Shown here piece by piece: positions 52,644 through 61,963 of a stretch of DNA of 64,000 nt. A program made the translations under genes and the position numbers. Position 1 is the first letter of the stretch; the number at the start of each line of letters is the position of its first letter. Under the pieces are notes generated by a model that worked only from the letters and a program-made list of their open reading frames with translations, did no database searches and was not told where the DNA came from. Source of the stretch: Granulosicoccus sp947495035 (GTDB lineage Bacteria; Pseudomonadota; Gammaproteobacteria; Granulosicoccales; Granulosicoccaceae); NCBI RefSeq assembly GCF_050589605.1, contig NZ_JBNGOO010000004.1; one strand, given 5' to 3'.

Positions 52644-53870
52644 TCACGGTGATGGCTCGCTCGGCAGGCGCGACAGGCGCGCCACCGGAGACTCGTTGAT
52701 GGGCAAGTGCAACAGCGCTGCCAGCAAGCCCAGAACGATCCCTGCGACCCACATGCTGTCGTAGCTGCCACTGCTGTCGTAGAGCCGACCACCGAGCCAG
52801 ACACCCAGAAAGCTGCCGATCTGATGGCTCAGGAAAACGATCCCGAACAGCGTGGCCATGTATCGCGTGCCGAATACCTGCGCCACGATACCGGTGGTCA
52901 GAGGCACCGTGGAGAGCCACAACAGCCCCATGATGGCTGCAAAGCCGAGCACCACCAGTGGCGTCTTGGGCAGGAGCAGCAAGGCGGCGATGACGAGCGC
53001 CCGAGCCGTGTAGATGACACTCAGACTGAGCTTCATGCTGTAGCGCTGCCCGGCCATGCCCGACAGCAGGGAACCGGCAATGTTGAACAGGCCGATCAGT
53101 GCCAGACTGTAGGCACCGATGTTCGGATCCAGACCGATGTCGCGCACATACGCCGGAAAATGCACCGTGATGAAGGCCACGTGGAAGCCGCAGACGAAGA
53201 ATCCCAGCGTCAACAGTACGTAGCCTCGGTGCGACAATGCTTCCCCGAGCGCCGCCTGCAGCGTCTGCTCGTTCTGCGCCTGACTGCCTGACACGCCATG
53301 CGGCAGCATCCACGCCAGCGGAATCAGGATCAATGCAAAGCAGGACATCATGATCAGGGCCTGCTGCCAGCCGAAACCGTTGATGAAACCCTGGCCTATC
53401 GGCGAGAACAGGACCTGCCCCAGAGAACCCGCTGCCGTACCGACGCCCAGTACCAGCGAGCGTCTTTCCGGCCCGACCACTCTGACCATGGATGCCATGG
53501 CCAGAGTGAAGGCCGAGAAGGCGATGCCCAGTCCGCACAGCACGCCACCGGTCAGATACAACAAGGCATGGGAGTCGGACAGGGCCATGCCGTACACCCC
53601 GGCAAAATAGGCCACGGCACCGCCGATGATGACGCGGCTGGAGCCCCACTTGTCCGCCAGCATGCCGGCAATGGGCAGTCCCAGCCCCCAGAACAGGTTC
53701 TGTAGCGCCATGGCGAGACCGAATGTCTCGCGCGACCAGCCCTGGTCCGCTGTCATCGGCTCCAGAAACAGCCCGAAGGAGGAGCGAACGCCGAAGCCGA
53801 TGACAGAAATGAGACAGCCCGCCACAACGACGACCCATGGTGTGCGCCATTGGCGCGTCAGCAAACTCAT
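52644..53870 (-). CDS. MFS transporter
   Basis: 408 residues, 12 helices. GMLADKWGSSRVII (~69-82) is the loop 2-3 motif. The helix 1 region VIGFGVRSSFGLFLEPM and the central basic loop place it with MFS carriers for organic anions (oxalate/formate or monocarboxylate-like). AGGAG about ten bases before ATG 53870. Convergent with the GMC gene and 30 bases from the HAD gene on the same strand. The substrate is unknown. Confidence 0.88.
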   Translation of the reverse strand: MSLLTRQWRTPWVVVVAGCLISVIGFGVRSSFGLFLEPMTADQGWSRETFGLAMALQNLFWGLGLPIAGMLADKWGSSRVIIGGAVAYFAGVYGMALSDSHALLYLTGGVLCGLGIAFSAFTLAMASMVRVVGPERRSLVLGVGTAAGSLGQVLFSPIGQGFINGFGWQQALIMMSCFALILIPLAWMLPHGVSGSQAQNEQTLQAALGEALSHRGYVLLTLGFFVCGFHVAFITVHFPAYVRDIGLDPNIGAYSLALIGLFNIAGSLLSGMAGQRYSMKLSLSVIYTARALVIAALLLLPKTPLVVLGFAAIMGLLWLSTVPLTTGIVAQVFGTRYMATLFGIVFLSHQIGSFLGVWLGGRLYDSSGSYDSMWVAGIVLGLLAALLHLPINESPVARLSRLPSEPSP

Positions 53871-53900
53871 GAGGCTTGTGCTCCTGTTGAATCGACCGAA

Positions 53901-54524
53901 TCAGGCCAGCAAGTCCAGCAGATCGGTCAGTGCCGTGATTCGAGTCACCCCGGCCATGCTGATATCCGAACCGTGCGGATCATAGAATACTGCTGGAATA
54001 CCTGCTGCCTGTGCCGCTCGCAGACCCACCTCGCTGTCTTCCACCACCAGACACTGCTCGGGCTCTGCCCGACAGGCTGCCGCCGCATGCAGAAAGAGCG
54101 CTGGGTCGGGTTTCCAGGCCTGCACCTGATAGGCACTGAAGATGTCGCTGTCGAAATGATGCGACAGACCGCAAATCTGCAGGGATCGTCGGGTCTTCTC
54201 GATTGAAGCATTCGAGGCAATGCATTTGCGGTGACGGAGTTGCGACAGCAGACTCTCGACACCCACGCTGGGGGTGATCATCGAATGCGCCAGTATTGCC
54301 TCTCGTTCCCGGTAACGCTGCAGACAGTCTTCGGGAATACAGCCTGGCTGCCGGGACTCGATATCCACGAAAACCTCAGCCAGCCGCCAACCCCGGTAGC
54401 GCTGCGTCAACTCATCGAGACTGCCTTGCAGGTCGGGGATGGCCTCCAGCAATGCCTGGGATGCGCATTCTTCACTCTGTACCAGAGTGCCGTCCATATC
54501 AAAGATGATGAGTGGGTGCTTCAT
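53901..54524 (-). CDS. HAD-superfamily phosphatase/phosphoglucomutase-like
   Basis: 207 residues. ATG 54524 places the DMDGTL motif at residues 9-14 (nucleophile D9, acid/base D11), the normal position. Motif II ASNAS and motif IV VVEDSEVGLRAAQAAGIP follow, and KPDP supplies the Lys. The cap is C1 type. A small sugar phosphate is the likely substrate, as in the YfbT/GPH group. Upstream of and probably cotranscribed with the MFS gene. Confidence 0.87.
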   Translation of the reverse strand: MKHPLIIFDMDGTLVQSEECASQALLEAIPDLQGSLDELTQRYRGWRLAEVFVDIESRQPGCIPEDCLQRYREREAILAHSMITPSVGVESLLSQLRHRKCIASNASIEKTRRSLQICGLSHHFDSDIFSAYQVQAWKPDPALFLHAAAACRAEPEQCLVVEDSEVGLRAAQAAGIPAVFYDPHGSDISMAGVTRITALTDLLDLLA

Positions 54525-54679
54525 GGAATACCGGATTGTCGCGGAGCTGCCATTGTCGGGCAATTGGCGAGCGCGTCAAGCCGATATTGCGATCAGCCCT
54601 TTGAATCCACCAGAACTCCGGCCGACGTACAAGGTCACAAACTCATGCAATCACCTGCGCCAGACACCTCGGAATACAC

Positions 54680-55270
54680 ATGAAAAGCACACTTGCCAGC
54701 CTCTTTCTCACCGCGGCCACCCTGCTGCCCCTGTCTGCACAGGCCGACACTGCCGTACTGGCCGGCGGCTGTTTCTGGTGCATGGAAAAGGACTTCGAGA
54801 GTCTGCCGGGGGTCAGTGAGGTCATCTCGGGCTTCACCGGTGGCAGCGCCGAGAACCCGACCTATCGCGGAGACCACACCGGCCACTACGAAGCGGTGGA
54901 AATCACCTACGATCCCGAGGTTCTCGACTACAAGGACATTCTCGATCATTTCTGGGTCAACATCGATCCGTTCGATGACCGCGGTCAGTTCTGCGACAAG
55001 GGTCCGAGCTACCTCAGCGCCGTATTCGTTGCCAACGAGGAGGAACGGGCACTGGCCGAGCAGACCCGTCAGGCCGTAGTCGAACGATTTCCCGACCAGA
55101 CGGTCGTGACTCCGATTCTGCCGCTGAGCACCTTCTACCCCATCAAGGGCGATGAGATTGCTCATCAGGACTTCTACAAGAAGAGCCCCATCCGCTACAA
55201 GGCCTATCGATTCAGCTGTGGCCGTGATCGTCGTCTGCAGGCCATCTGGGGAGATGATGCCACGGTATAG
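54680..55270 (+). CDS. msrA: Periplasmic peptide-methionine (S)-S-oxide reductase
   Basis: 196 residues. Signal peptide ends AQA (~22), so repair of oxidised Met takes place in the periplasm. Catalytic GGCFWCME (C31), then GFTGGSAENPTY, GHYEAVEITYDP and FYKKSPIRYKAYRFSCGR with a C-terminal resolving Cys. No MsrB domain is fused or adjacent, so an external thiol donor is needed. A bidirectional hairpin follows. Confidence 0.92.
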   Translation: MKSTLASLFLTAATLLPLSAQADTAVLAGGCFWCMEKDFESLPGVSEVISGFTGGSAENPTYRGDHTGHYEAVEITYDPEVLDYKDILDHFWVNIDPFDDRGQFCDKGPSYLSAVFVANEEERALAEQTRQAVVERFPDQTVVTPILPLSTFYPIKGDEIAHQDFYKKSPIRYKAYRFSCGRDRRLQAIWGDDATV

Positions 55271-55278
55271 CATCACCA

Positions 55279-55310
55279 GGCGGTGCCGCTGATCCGTCAG
55301 CGACACCGCC
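55279..55310. terminator. Strong hairpin between msrA and pirin gene
   Basis: GGCGGTGcCGCTGA pairs with TCAGCGaCACCGCC around a TCCG loop: 13 pairs with one C-A mismatch. It lies between convergent genes (8 bases after the msrA stop, 25 from the pirin stop). Likely bidirectional terminator. Confidence 0.6.
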
Positions 55311-55334
55311 ACACCACCGAAGGCGCTACCGGCT

Positions 55335-56270
55335 TCAGTCCGGCAAGGGAATGAACTCCTGGCGATCATCCGGCGGCAGATCGAACAGTCCGGCACCCCA
55401 TTGCTGCTGCTGCCACTGTGCCTTCGCCTCTTCGATGCGCTCCTTGCTGGATGAGACGAAATTCCACCAGATGTAACGCGGACCGTTCAGAGTCTCGCCA
55501 CCCAGAATCACAAGTCTGGCACCTCGTGAACCTGCTTTCACCGTGATCCGGTCGCCGGGTCGAAAGACCATCATCTGCCCATCCGTGAATTCCTGACCGG
55601 CGATGGACACGGAGCCGTCCACCACATAGAGTCCTCGATCCTCGTGATCATCGGGCAGTGGCAACAAGGCACCGGGCTGCAGGCTGACATCCGCGTAGAA
55701 GATTTCCGAGAACACGCTGGCGGGCGCCCTCTCGCCATAGGCATTGCCCAGGATCAGGCGCATGTGTATACCTTCGTCTTCGATGATGGGCAAATCCGCC
55801 TTGCCATGGTGCTCGAAGCTCGGCGCCACCGCTTCGTGGCTCTCGGGCAGAGCCACCCAGGTCTGAATACCGAACAGGCTGTGCGGGTTCTGACGGGTCT
55901 GTTCGCTGGTTCTCTCCGAATGCGTCACCCCTTGACCCGCCACCATCCAGTTGACCGCTCCGGGAAGAATCACCTGATTCGTACCCAGACTGTCACGATG
56001 CTGAAACTCGCCACGGTACAGATAGGTAACCGTTGCCAGTCCGATATGCGGATGTGGCCGAACATCCACGCCCTTGCCGGTAATGAATTCGGCGGGCCCC
56101 ATCTGATCGAAGAAGATGAAGGGTCCGACCATCTGTCGTCTGGGTGCCGGCAACGCGCGCCGCACCTCGAAGCCGCCCAGATCTCGGGCTCTTGGCACGA
56201 TGATGGTCTCGATGCTGTCAACACCGATCTCATCGGGACAAGCGGGTTCAATGCCTGGTCTCCAGCTCAT
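55335..56270 (-). CDS. Pirin-family protein (copy 2)
   Basis: 311 residues. AGGAGAG four bases before ATG 56270 sets the start. Bicupin pirin fold: RPHPHIGLATVTYLYRGEFQHRDSLG (metal-binding His/Glu set), GAVNWMVAGQGVTHSER and IQTWVALP. Pirins act as iron-dependent quercetinase-like dioxygenases or redox sensors. Downstream of another pirin gene by 85 bases. The two are diverged enough (~56-58 region motifs only) to have separate roles. Confidence 0.88.
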   Translation of the reverse strand: MSWRPGIEPACPDEIGVDSIETIIVPRARDLGGFEVRRALPAPRRQMVGPFIFFDQMGPAEFITGKGVDVRPHPHIGLATVTYLYRGEFQHRDSLGTNQVILPGAVNWMVAGQGVTHSERTSEQTRQNPHSLFGIQTWVALPESHEAVAPSFEHHGKADLPIIEDEGIHMRLILGNAYGERAPASVFSEIFYADVSLQPGALLPLPDDHEDRGLYVVDGSVSIAGQEFTDGQMMVFRPGDRITVKAGSRGARLVILGGETLNGPRYIWWNFVSSSKERIEEAKAQWQQQQWGAGLFDLPPDDRQEFIPLPD

Positions 56271-56355
56271 GATTCTCTCCTGACATGCTGATGTGGGGTG
56301 AAAATCGGACGGTCCCGGCCGCATACCGAAACCGCCCGTATCAGGCCTTTCCTGT

Positions 56356-57216
56356 CTACATCGATCCGAAAGCACCACTCTGGAACTGCACCATGGCCTG
56401 CCGGATTTCATCGGCCGTGTTCATGACGTACGGACCGTGTGCCACAACGGGCTCATCGATCGGCTCTCCACTGAGCACCAGTATTCTGGCATCACTGTTC
56501 GCCTCGAGGCTGACCCCACCGCCCTCGCGGGCCAGCAGTACGGTCTGCGATTCACGAACGGTTTCCCGCCCGTTGACAGTGACCGTGCCAGCCAGTACCA
56601 CTATCGACAGTGTATGCCCCTCCGGAACATCCAGTGTGACCGACTTGTGACTGCGCAAGCGCAGATCCCAGATGTTGATGGGTGTGAAGGTTCTCGCCGG
56701 ACCACCCCGACCATTGAATTCACCGGCAATGACACGAACACTACCTGACCCTTCGGGCAGGTCGAGCTGCGGAATCTCTGTCTTCACGATGGTCTGGTAA
56801 CCCGGGCTTGCCGACTTGTCCTTCGCCGGCAGATTGACCCACAGTTGCACCATCTCGAAATTACCACCTTTCTCGGCGAATGCCGGTGAGTGGTATTCCT
56901 GATGCAGGATGCCCGAAGCGGCTGTCATCCACTGTACGTCACCCGGACCTATCACCCCGCCAGCGCCGGTGGAATCACGGTGTTCCACTTCGCCCTCGTA
57001 CACGATGGTGACGGTTTCGAAGCCCTTGTGAGGATGGGTTCCGACACCGCGTCGCGCCGTGGTCGGTTCGAACTGATGCGGCCCGGCATGATCGAGCATG
57101 ATGAACGGACTGACGTGCTGCCCCTGATCGTGATGCGACAACAGCGTGCGAACGGGAAAGCCATCACCCACCCAATGTGCCCGAGGGGCACTGTGAACAC
57201 CCAGTATCTGTCTCAT
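56356..57216 (-). CDS. Pirin-family protein (copy 1)
   Basis: 286 residues. AGGAG before ATG 57216. THPHKGFETVTIVYEGEVEHRDSTG gives the metal His/Glu pattern, followed by GDVQWMTAASGILHQE and QLWVNLP. Divergent from a LysR gene whose product probably controls both pirins. Confidence 0.88.
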   Translation of the reverse strand: MRQILGVHSAPRAHWVGDGFPVRTLLSHHDQGQHVSPFIMLDHAGPHQFEPTTARRGVGTHPHKGFETVTIVYEGEVEHRDSTGAGGVIGPGDVQWMTAASGILHQEYHSPAFAEKGGNFEMVQLWVNLPAKDKSASPGYQTIVKTEIPQLDLPEGSGSVRVIAGEFNGRGGPARTFTPINIWDLRLRSHKSVTLDVPEGHTLSIVVLAGTVTVNGRETVRESQTVLLAREGGGVSLEANSDARILVLSGEPIDEPVVAHGPYVMNTADEIRQAMVQFQSGAFGSM

Positions 57217-57261
57217 GGACTTGATCTCCTGTGATGGACCGGACATTCCGGTCTTCGTTGG

Positions 57262-57294
57262 AATCAAGTATATGTGCGAGACGACAAATTGATT
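57262..57294. promoter_or_regulatory. Possible LysR binding region
   Basis: AATCAA and TTGATT form an inverted repeat with 21 bases between, and ATTGATT recurs at 57305. It lies in the 125-base gap between the divergent pirin and LysR genes, where a LysR regulator would bind. The AT-rich half-sites are common by chance, so this is tentative. Confidence 0.3.
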
Positions 57295-57341
57295 AGAGGG
57301 GTATTATTGATTGCATCGTCCCATATTCAGGACAATCAGCA

Positions 57342-58253
57342 ATGCAAGACCTCAACGATCTCTACTATTTCGTGCAGGTGGTGAACCACGGCAGCTTTGC
57401 CGCTGCCGGACGTGCCCTGGGTGTGCCCAAATCGACGCTCAGCCGCCGCATCCTGGCTCTGGAGGAACGCGTCGGCATTCGCCTGATTCAGCGCTCCACC
57501 CGAAAACTGGCCGTCACCGAAATCGGTCAGGAGTACCATCGCCACTGCGTCGCCATGCTGGTGGAAGCCGAAGCGGCTCAGGAAGTCATCGATCGGTCTC
57601 GCTCGGAGCCGCAGGGACTGATCCGTTTGAGCGCTCCCCCGGCACTGATCTGTTTCGAACTCGGACCGATGATCGCCCGCTACATGGCAGCCTACCCACT
57701 GGTCAGGGTCGAGCTGGACGCGACGTCCCGGCGTGTGGACCTGATCGGTGAAGGGGTCGATGTTGCCATTCGAGTGCGTTTTCCGCCATTCGAAGACTCC
57801 GATCTGGCGATGCGCGTGCTGGGTGACAGCTCGCAGCGCATCGTGGCCTGCCCGGCTGTCATCGACTCACTACCGACAACGATCTGCCCGGCCGACCTGG
57901 CCAATCTGCCCAGCATGGATCTGGACCGACCCGGGCGTGAACACGTCTGGGAACTGAATGGCCCACAGCAGGCACAAGTCCGCATCCAGCATCAACCGCG
58001 CCTGATCACCGATGACATGTCACAGCTGCTGCATGCCGCCATTGCAGGGGTGGGGGTCGTGCAGCTGCCAAGCATGGTGGCGCAGGCGGAAATCCAGGCA
58101 GGCAGGATCGTCGACCTCCTGCCGCAGTGGCGACCACTGGCCGGGTCGGTGCAGGCCATCTTTCCTTCTCGCCGCGGCCTGCTGCCTTCCATTCGCAGTC
58201 TCATCGACTTTCTGGTCAAGGAGTATGCTGCACGACCTGCCGAGCCTGTCTGA
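57342..58253 (+). CDS. LysR-family transcriptional regulator
   Basis: 303 residues. N-terminal winged helix: DLYYFVQVVNHGSFAAAGRALGVPKSTLSRRI (~6-37), with the LEERVGIRLIQRSTRKLAVTE recognition wing. C-terminal periplasmic-binding-like effector domain (~90-295). The LPxSTLSRR subgroup often sits divergent to pirin or drug-stress genes, as here. Effector unknown. Confidence 0.9.
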   Translation: MQDLNDLYYFVQVVNHGSFAAAGRALGVPKSTLSRRILALEERVGIRLIQRSTRKLAVTEIGQEYHRHCVAMLVEAEAAQEVIDRSRSEPQGLIRLSAPPALICFELGPMIARYMAAYPLVRVELDATSRRVDLIGEGVDVAIRVRFPPFEDSDLAMRVLGDSSQRIVACPAVIDSLPTTICPADLANLPSMDLDRPGREHVWELNGPQQAQVRIQHQPRLITDDMSQLLHAAIAGVGVVQLPSMVAQAEIQAGRIVDLLPQWRPLAGSVQAIFPSRRGLLPSIRSLIDFLVKEYAARPAEPV

Positions 58254-58295
58254 CAGAATACGGTGATCTTCTGCCACCGGAACAATACAAGCCTG

Positions 58296-59036
58296 TCAGA
58301 GTGCGAATACCCGGCCCCAGCCGGCAATCTCTGCCGGGCTGACGCCCACTTCCTGCAGGCAGTGCCATGCGGTGACAGAGACCGAATCCAGCACCGGCAC
58401 GTCCATGTAGGTTTCCACTTCGGCCGCGACCGATGCTCCCCGGAAGTTGGTGCACAGTATCAGGATGACATCGGGTCGACTCTCGGCCGCCTTCATCGTG
58501 TGACCCTTGATTTCGTCTACCGTGTAGTTGGCGAAGGAGAAATTGTCGAGATCCCCCAGATGTGTCTCGTGAACGATCTCGAAACCCTGTTCCTCATAAC
58601 GGCGGATGATCGCGTTCTGGATATCCGATGTGTAGGGTGTCACCAGAGCGAGTCGTTTCGCCTGCAGTCTGTCTATTGCCCGGGCAAAGGCCTCCATGGT
58701 CGAGGTGACCGGTATGCCGGTTTCTTCCGTGATTCGGGCACACAGGACCTGATCCTGCTCCATGCCCAACCAGGCTGCCGCCGTTCCGTTCCAGACAATG
58801 CAATCGACCTTGGCCTCGGCCAGTCGCAGAGCGGCTTCAGCGATGGTGTCATGATCGAATTGCCTGATGGACGCCTCTGACAGCGAGATGTCCTTCAATC
58901 GGAAGCGAGAGAAATGCACGGTCACCGTGTCCACATAGGGCATGAACAGGCGAGCGGTATAGGGTTCGAGCACCGTATTGGAAGACGGCGTCAACATGCC
59001 TATGCGTTTGGGGTTAACGACGGTAGGTCTTGTCAT
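58296..59036 (-). CDS. Maleate-isomerase/arylmalonate-decarboxylase fold enzyme (Asp/Glu racemase superfamily)
   Basis: 246 residues. IGMLTPSSNTVLEPY (~12-26) is the N-terminal signature of the maleate isomerase group. The second catalytic loop ILCTNFRGA (~195) has its Cys. The first loop reads VWNGTAAAWLG (~80-90), with no Cys at the usual site, so the classical two-Cys racemase mechanism is not expected. One-Cys members include arylmalonate decarboxylase; some maleate-isomerase relatives also have W-x-G-T here. Likely acts on a dicarboxylate or hydantoin derivative. Start ATG 59036 has no clear ribosome site. Confidence 0.8.
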   Translation of the reverse strand: MTRPTVVNPKRIGMLTPSSNTVLEPYTARLFMPYVDTVTVHFSRFRLKDISLSEASIRQFDHDTIAEAALRLAEAKVDCIVWNGTAAAWLGMEQDQVLCARITEETGIPVTSTMEAFARAIDRLQAKRLALVTPYTSDIQNAIIRRYEEQGFEIVHETHLGDLDNFSFANYTVDEIKGHTMKAAESRPDVILILCTNFRGASVAAEVETYMDVPVLDSVSVTAWHCLQEVGVSPAEIAGWGRVFAL

Positions 59037-59319
59037 GAATCAATCGAAGTCGATCAGTATCGGGGTGGAATGGCGCATAACCATGTCACGAATGAGGGAA
59101 ACTCTGCAAGCGGCCGCAAGTAAGCATTTTTACAACGATGGAAAAGGACGCCAACGGACACGCACGGGTGCAATGACAGCTTGTGCCCTGCAATATGCCG
59201 TGTTTCCGGGGAATTCCAACACCTGCAAGCGCTTTCCGTATTTCCGCACCACTGTAAGCAGTCTGCCAGCGGTGTAAGATCCGCACAGGATCGCACCGAC
59301 CACTCCGCCGAGATCGACC

Positions 59320-61245
59320 ATGCCACCGACCGATGCAGCCCTGTTTCTGCCGCTTAGCGACAATACGCTGCATGGCTTGCTGGACGAGTCAATGAGCTGG
59401 GAGCAAGGCGTCCTGTCATGCTCCATGCCTGAACTGGCCTCCCTGTGGCTGCTGGCCGGCCTGACCAGTCTCAAACCCGATGGCAGACGATCGCCGGAGC
59501 GATTGCTGGCGGACATCATCGATGCCTTTCATCCACAGCTTGAAGGTTCCGAGCTGGAACTGCTGCGCAAGCAGACCAGTGACAGGCTCAATCGCGACAC
59601 CATCGAGGCAGGCTACTACCTCATCCGCGAGTTCCGGATAGCGCTGCTGGATGACGACAGCTGCGAGCAGCAGGACTATCTGACCGAACAGGGTCGTTGG
59701 GATTACGGCTTTTCCCAGCGTCAACGCGATCAGCAGGCATCACGGCGCGTCATGACCAGCGTGGCCGACCGGCGCCTGTCTTTGAGTACCGAGCAGAGTC
59801 GCGTGTTCCGGGAGTTTCAGGCAGACAATGATGAACACATGCATGTGCAGGGCTATGCCGGCACCGGCAAGACATCCCTGATCAAGAGCCTGTTGTCACT
59901 GTTCGAAACCTCGACATCACGCATTCTCGTGCTGGCTGAATACAGCCGACAGCTGGACGCCCTGGGTATCGATCGGCGCCACTCGGAAAAGGTTCACGCC
60001 TGTACCTTCAGCGAACTGGCAGATCTGGTCATTCCGCCGGACCTGACCTCCTCGGCCAATCGCAACATGCTGCGTCAGGACCGTACCCGCGCGACTCAAC
60101 CCGACGACGTTCTGATTCGCCGGCTTGGTATTCGTACTGTCGGCAATCGCAGCAGCGAGCAGATCATCACCGCCGTGCGTGCCACCGTGTTCCGCTTCTG
60201 CCAGAGCACCGATGAGCGTATCGAGCAGAAGCATATTCCCGCGCGTTACGCGGCACTGTTCGACTCCACCCTGCATGCCATCGTCTGCCAGCATGCCCGT
60301 GAACTCTGGCAGGCCATCCTCGCCCCGCCCACGGCCGACTTTCGGCCACAGGTACGCGGCTTTCACAAGATCAAGTGGGCAGCACTGAACCGTTGGCCGG
60401 TGCCGGCACAGTATTCCCATGTGCTGGTGGATGAGTGTCACGACCTGCCGCGACCGGTCTTCCAGATTCTTGCCTGCAGCCCGCAAGCCCGGGCGACTCT
60501 GGGCGATGACTACCAGAATCTGAACGGTCGTTCCACACCCCAATCGAGAAGTACGCGTCTGCGGGAGATGGTGCAGTCGGTTCGATCGGGACATGCCGTG
60601 GAGAGCATCATCAACCCCATCATCACGGTGCATCCCAGTCGCACCAAGGCACCGTTTCAGGGCAACGACATGACGCAGCTGGACATCCGGTATTACCGGA
60701 AGGCGGCCGTTCCTCAACAGGCCGCCGTGATCCTGGTCAACGATACCTGGGGTCTGTTCGAATGGTCGCAACGATTGGCCAGCGCCAACATCAATCCTTC
60801 CCTGCTGAACGATCACAAGGACCTGGACATGTTCGTGCAGGATTGCATCGAGCTCAAGGCCGGTGGCCGCGGCGCTCGTCATGGCGAGCTGTTCCGCTAT
60901 TCCTCCTGGCTTCATGTTGCCAGCGAGCATGCCGCCAACACCGGTTTCCAACGTATCAATCAGTTATTGGACAAGGGTTACGGTCATGCGCACTGGAAGC
61001 AGACCTATCAGCGATTTCAGCGAATCGGCAAACCTGCCTATTCCGTGGGTCTGATCGAGAACGTGCGCAACCTCGAGTTCGATACCGTCATGCTGACACC
61101 CGATGTCGTCAGCGCCTCGGCAAACCTGTCTCGTGCCGCCTTCAGCTCGGCCATCTATGTGGCAGTCACCCGTGCCCGCAAACAGCTGATCCTGCCTGAG
61201 TCGCTACGCCAGTGGATCGAGGAGATTTCAGCGCGTAGCGCCTGA
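59320..61245 (+). CDS. SF1 helicase-like P-loop NTPase
   Basis: 641 residues. Walker A GYAGTGKTS (178-186), Walker B/motif II LVDECHD (D371-E372), motif III GDDYQ (~400) and motif VI AVTRARKQ (~620) give the UvrD/Rep-type superfamily 1 order. Motif II reads DECH where most SF1 enzymes have DExQ or DExD. The N-terminal ~150 residues are helical and not recognised. No nuclease or DNA-binding domain is visible, and no nuclease gene is adjacent. The start ATG 59320 has only a weak site. Role in DNA repair, RNA metabolism or defence cannot be told. Confidence 0.8.
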   Translation: MPPTDAALFLPLSDNTLHGLLDESMSWEQGVLSCSMPELASLWLLAGLTSLKPDGRRSPERLLADIIDAFHPQLEGSELELLRKQTSDRLNRDTIEAGYYLIREFRIALLDDDSCEQQDYLTEQGRWDYGFSQRQRDQQASRRVMTSVADRRLSLSTEQSRVFREFQADNDEHMHVQGYAGTGKTSLIKSLLSLFETSTSRILVLAEYSRQLDALGIDRRHSEKVHACTFSELADLVIPPDLTSSANRNMLRQDRTRATQPDDVLIRRLGIRTVGNRSSEQIITAVRATVFRFCQSTDERIEQKHIPARYAALFDSTLHAIVCQHARELWQAILAPPTADFRPQVRGFHKIKWAALNRWPVPAQYSHVLVDECHDLPRPVFQILACSPQARATLGDDYQNLNGRSTPQSRSTRLREMVQSVRSGHAVESIINPIITVHPSRTKAPFQGNDMTQLDIRYYRKAAVPQQAAVILVNDTWGLFEWSQRLASANINPSLLNDHKDLDMFVQDCIELKAGGRGARHGELFRYSSWLHVASEHAANTGFQRINQLLDKGYGHAHWKQTYQRFQRIGKPAYSVGLIENVRNLEFDTVMLTPDVVSASANLSRAAFSSAIYVAVTRARKQLILPESLRQWIEEISARSA

Positions 61246-61433
61246 TGGCAAGTGACGCCGCATCGCCCCAGCCGGGGCGGTGGTGCTCTGCCCAACCAAA
61301 CAATGAAACCTGTTTCTGCGTCAAAGACTGGTATTCGGCTTGCATATCACCCACCCTGTCAGTAATGACCCGAGTCGAGGTGGATGCCAATCGGCAAACC
61401 GGACAAGGAGATTTCTCTCCAGGGGACGAGAAA

Positions 61434-61943
61434 ATGACGCGTTTCGAGACCGAACGACTGCTGGTTGCCGAATGGCACACGCTGCACAAGGAGCAATGGC
61501 CGTCTCTTGATCTGGCAGGCGCAGTGCAGGAAATACTCACTCCCAACGTGACCGCCTGCCTGCCCGCGTCCTGGCAGGGCAAGTATTCACGGGAACGCGC
61601 CGATCAATGGATCGACGATCGTGACGGCGAAGACGCGACCTGGCTGGTCGTCGAAAATACAACTCAAGAGGCAATCGGCTTGCTCATTCTCTCCGGGACC
61701 GATGAGTACGGACACCTTCGCCTTGGCTACATGCTGAAGGAATCGGCCTGGGGCAATGGCTATGCCAGTGAGCTGATCAGCGGTCTGGTCGGCTGGTGCA
61801 GAGAGAATCGGATCCGTTCTCTCACCGGTGGCGTCGTGAAAACCAATACGGCATCGGTGAGAGTACTTGAAAAATGCGGCTTCGAGCCAAGGCCGGATGA
61901 CGCGACGAACAACGAACAGATGTATTCGATCGGGTTCGTTTGA
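61434..61943 (+). CDS. GNAT-family N-acetyltransferase (RimJ/RimL-like)
   Basis: 169 residues. ATG 61434 with AGGGGACGAG upstream; the long frame before it overlaps the helicase-like gene and is not used. FETERLLVAEW opens the RimJ/RimL subgroup. LGYMLKESAWGNGYASELI (~101-119) holds the acetyl-CoA loop, and TNTASVRVLEKCGFEP is the C-terminal motif. Target may be a protein N terminus or small amine. Converges on the exported racemase-like gene. Confidence 0.88.
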   Translation: MTRFETERLLVAEWHTLHKEQWPSLDLAGAVQEILTPNVTACLPASWQGKYSRERADQWIDDRDGEDATWLVVENTTQEAIGLLILSGTDEYGHLRLGYMLKESAWGNGYASELISGLVGWCRENRIRSLTGGVVKTNTASVRVLEKCGFEPRPDDATNNEQMYSIGFV

Positions 61944-61963
61944 TCGACATCCGGCCCTTGGCG

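Noticed and set aside
59320..61245. Assignment of the SF1-like gene to a known phage-defence system such as Gabija
   Set aside because: No OLD/TOPRIM nuclease or other partner gene is adjacent; the neighbours are a GNAT and a maleate-isomerase-like enzyme.
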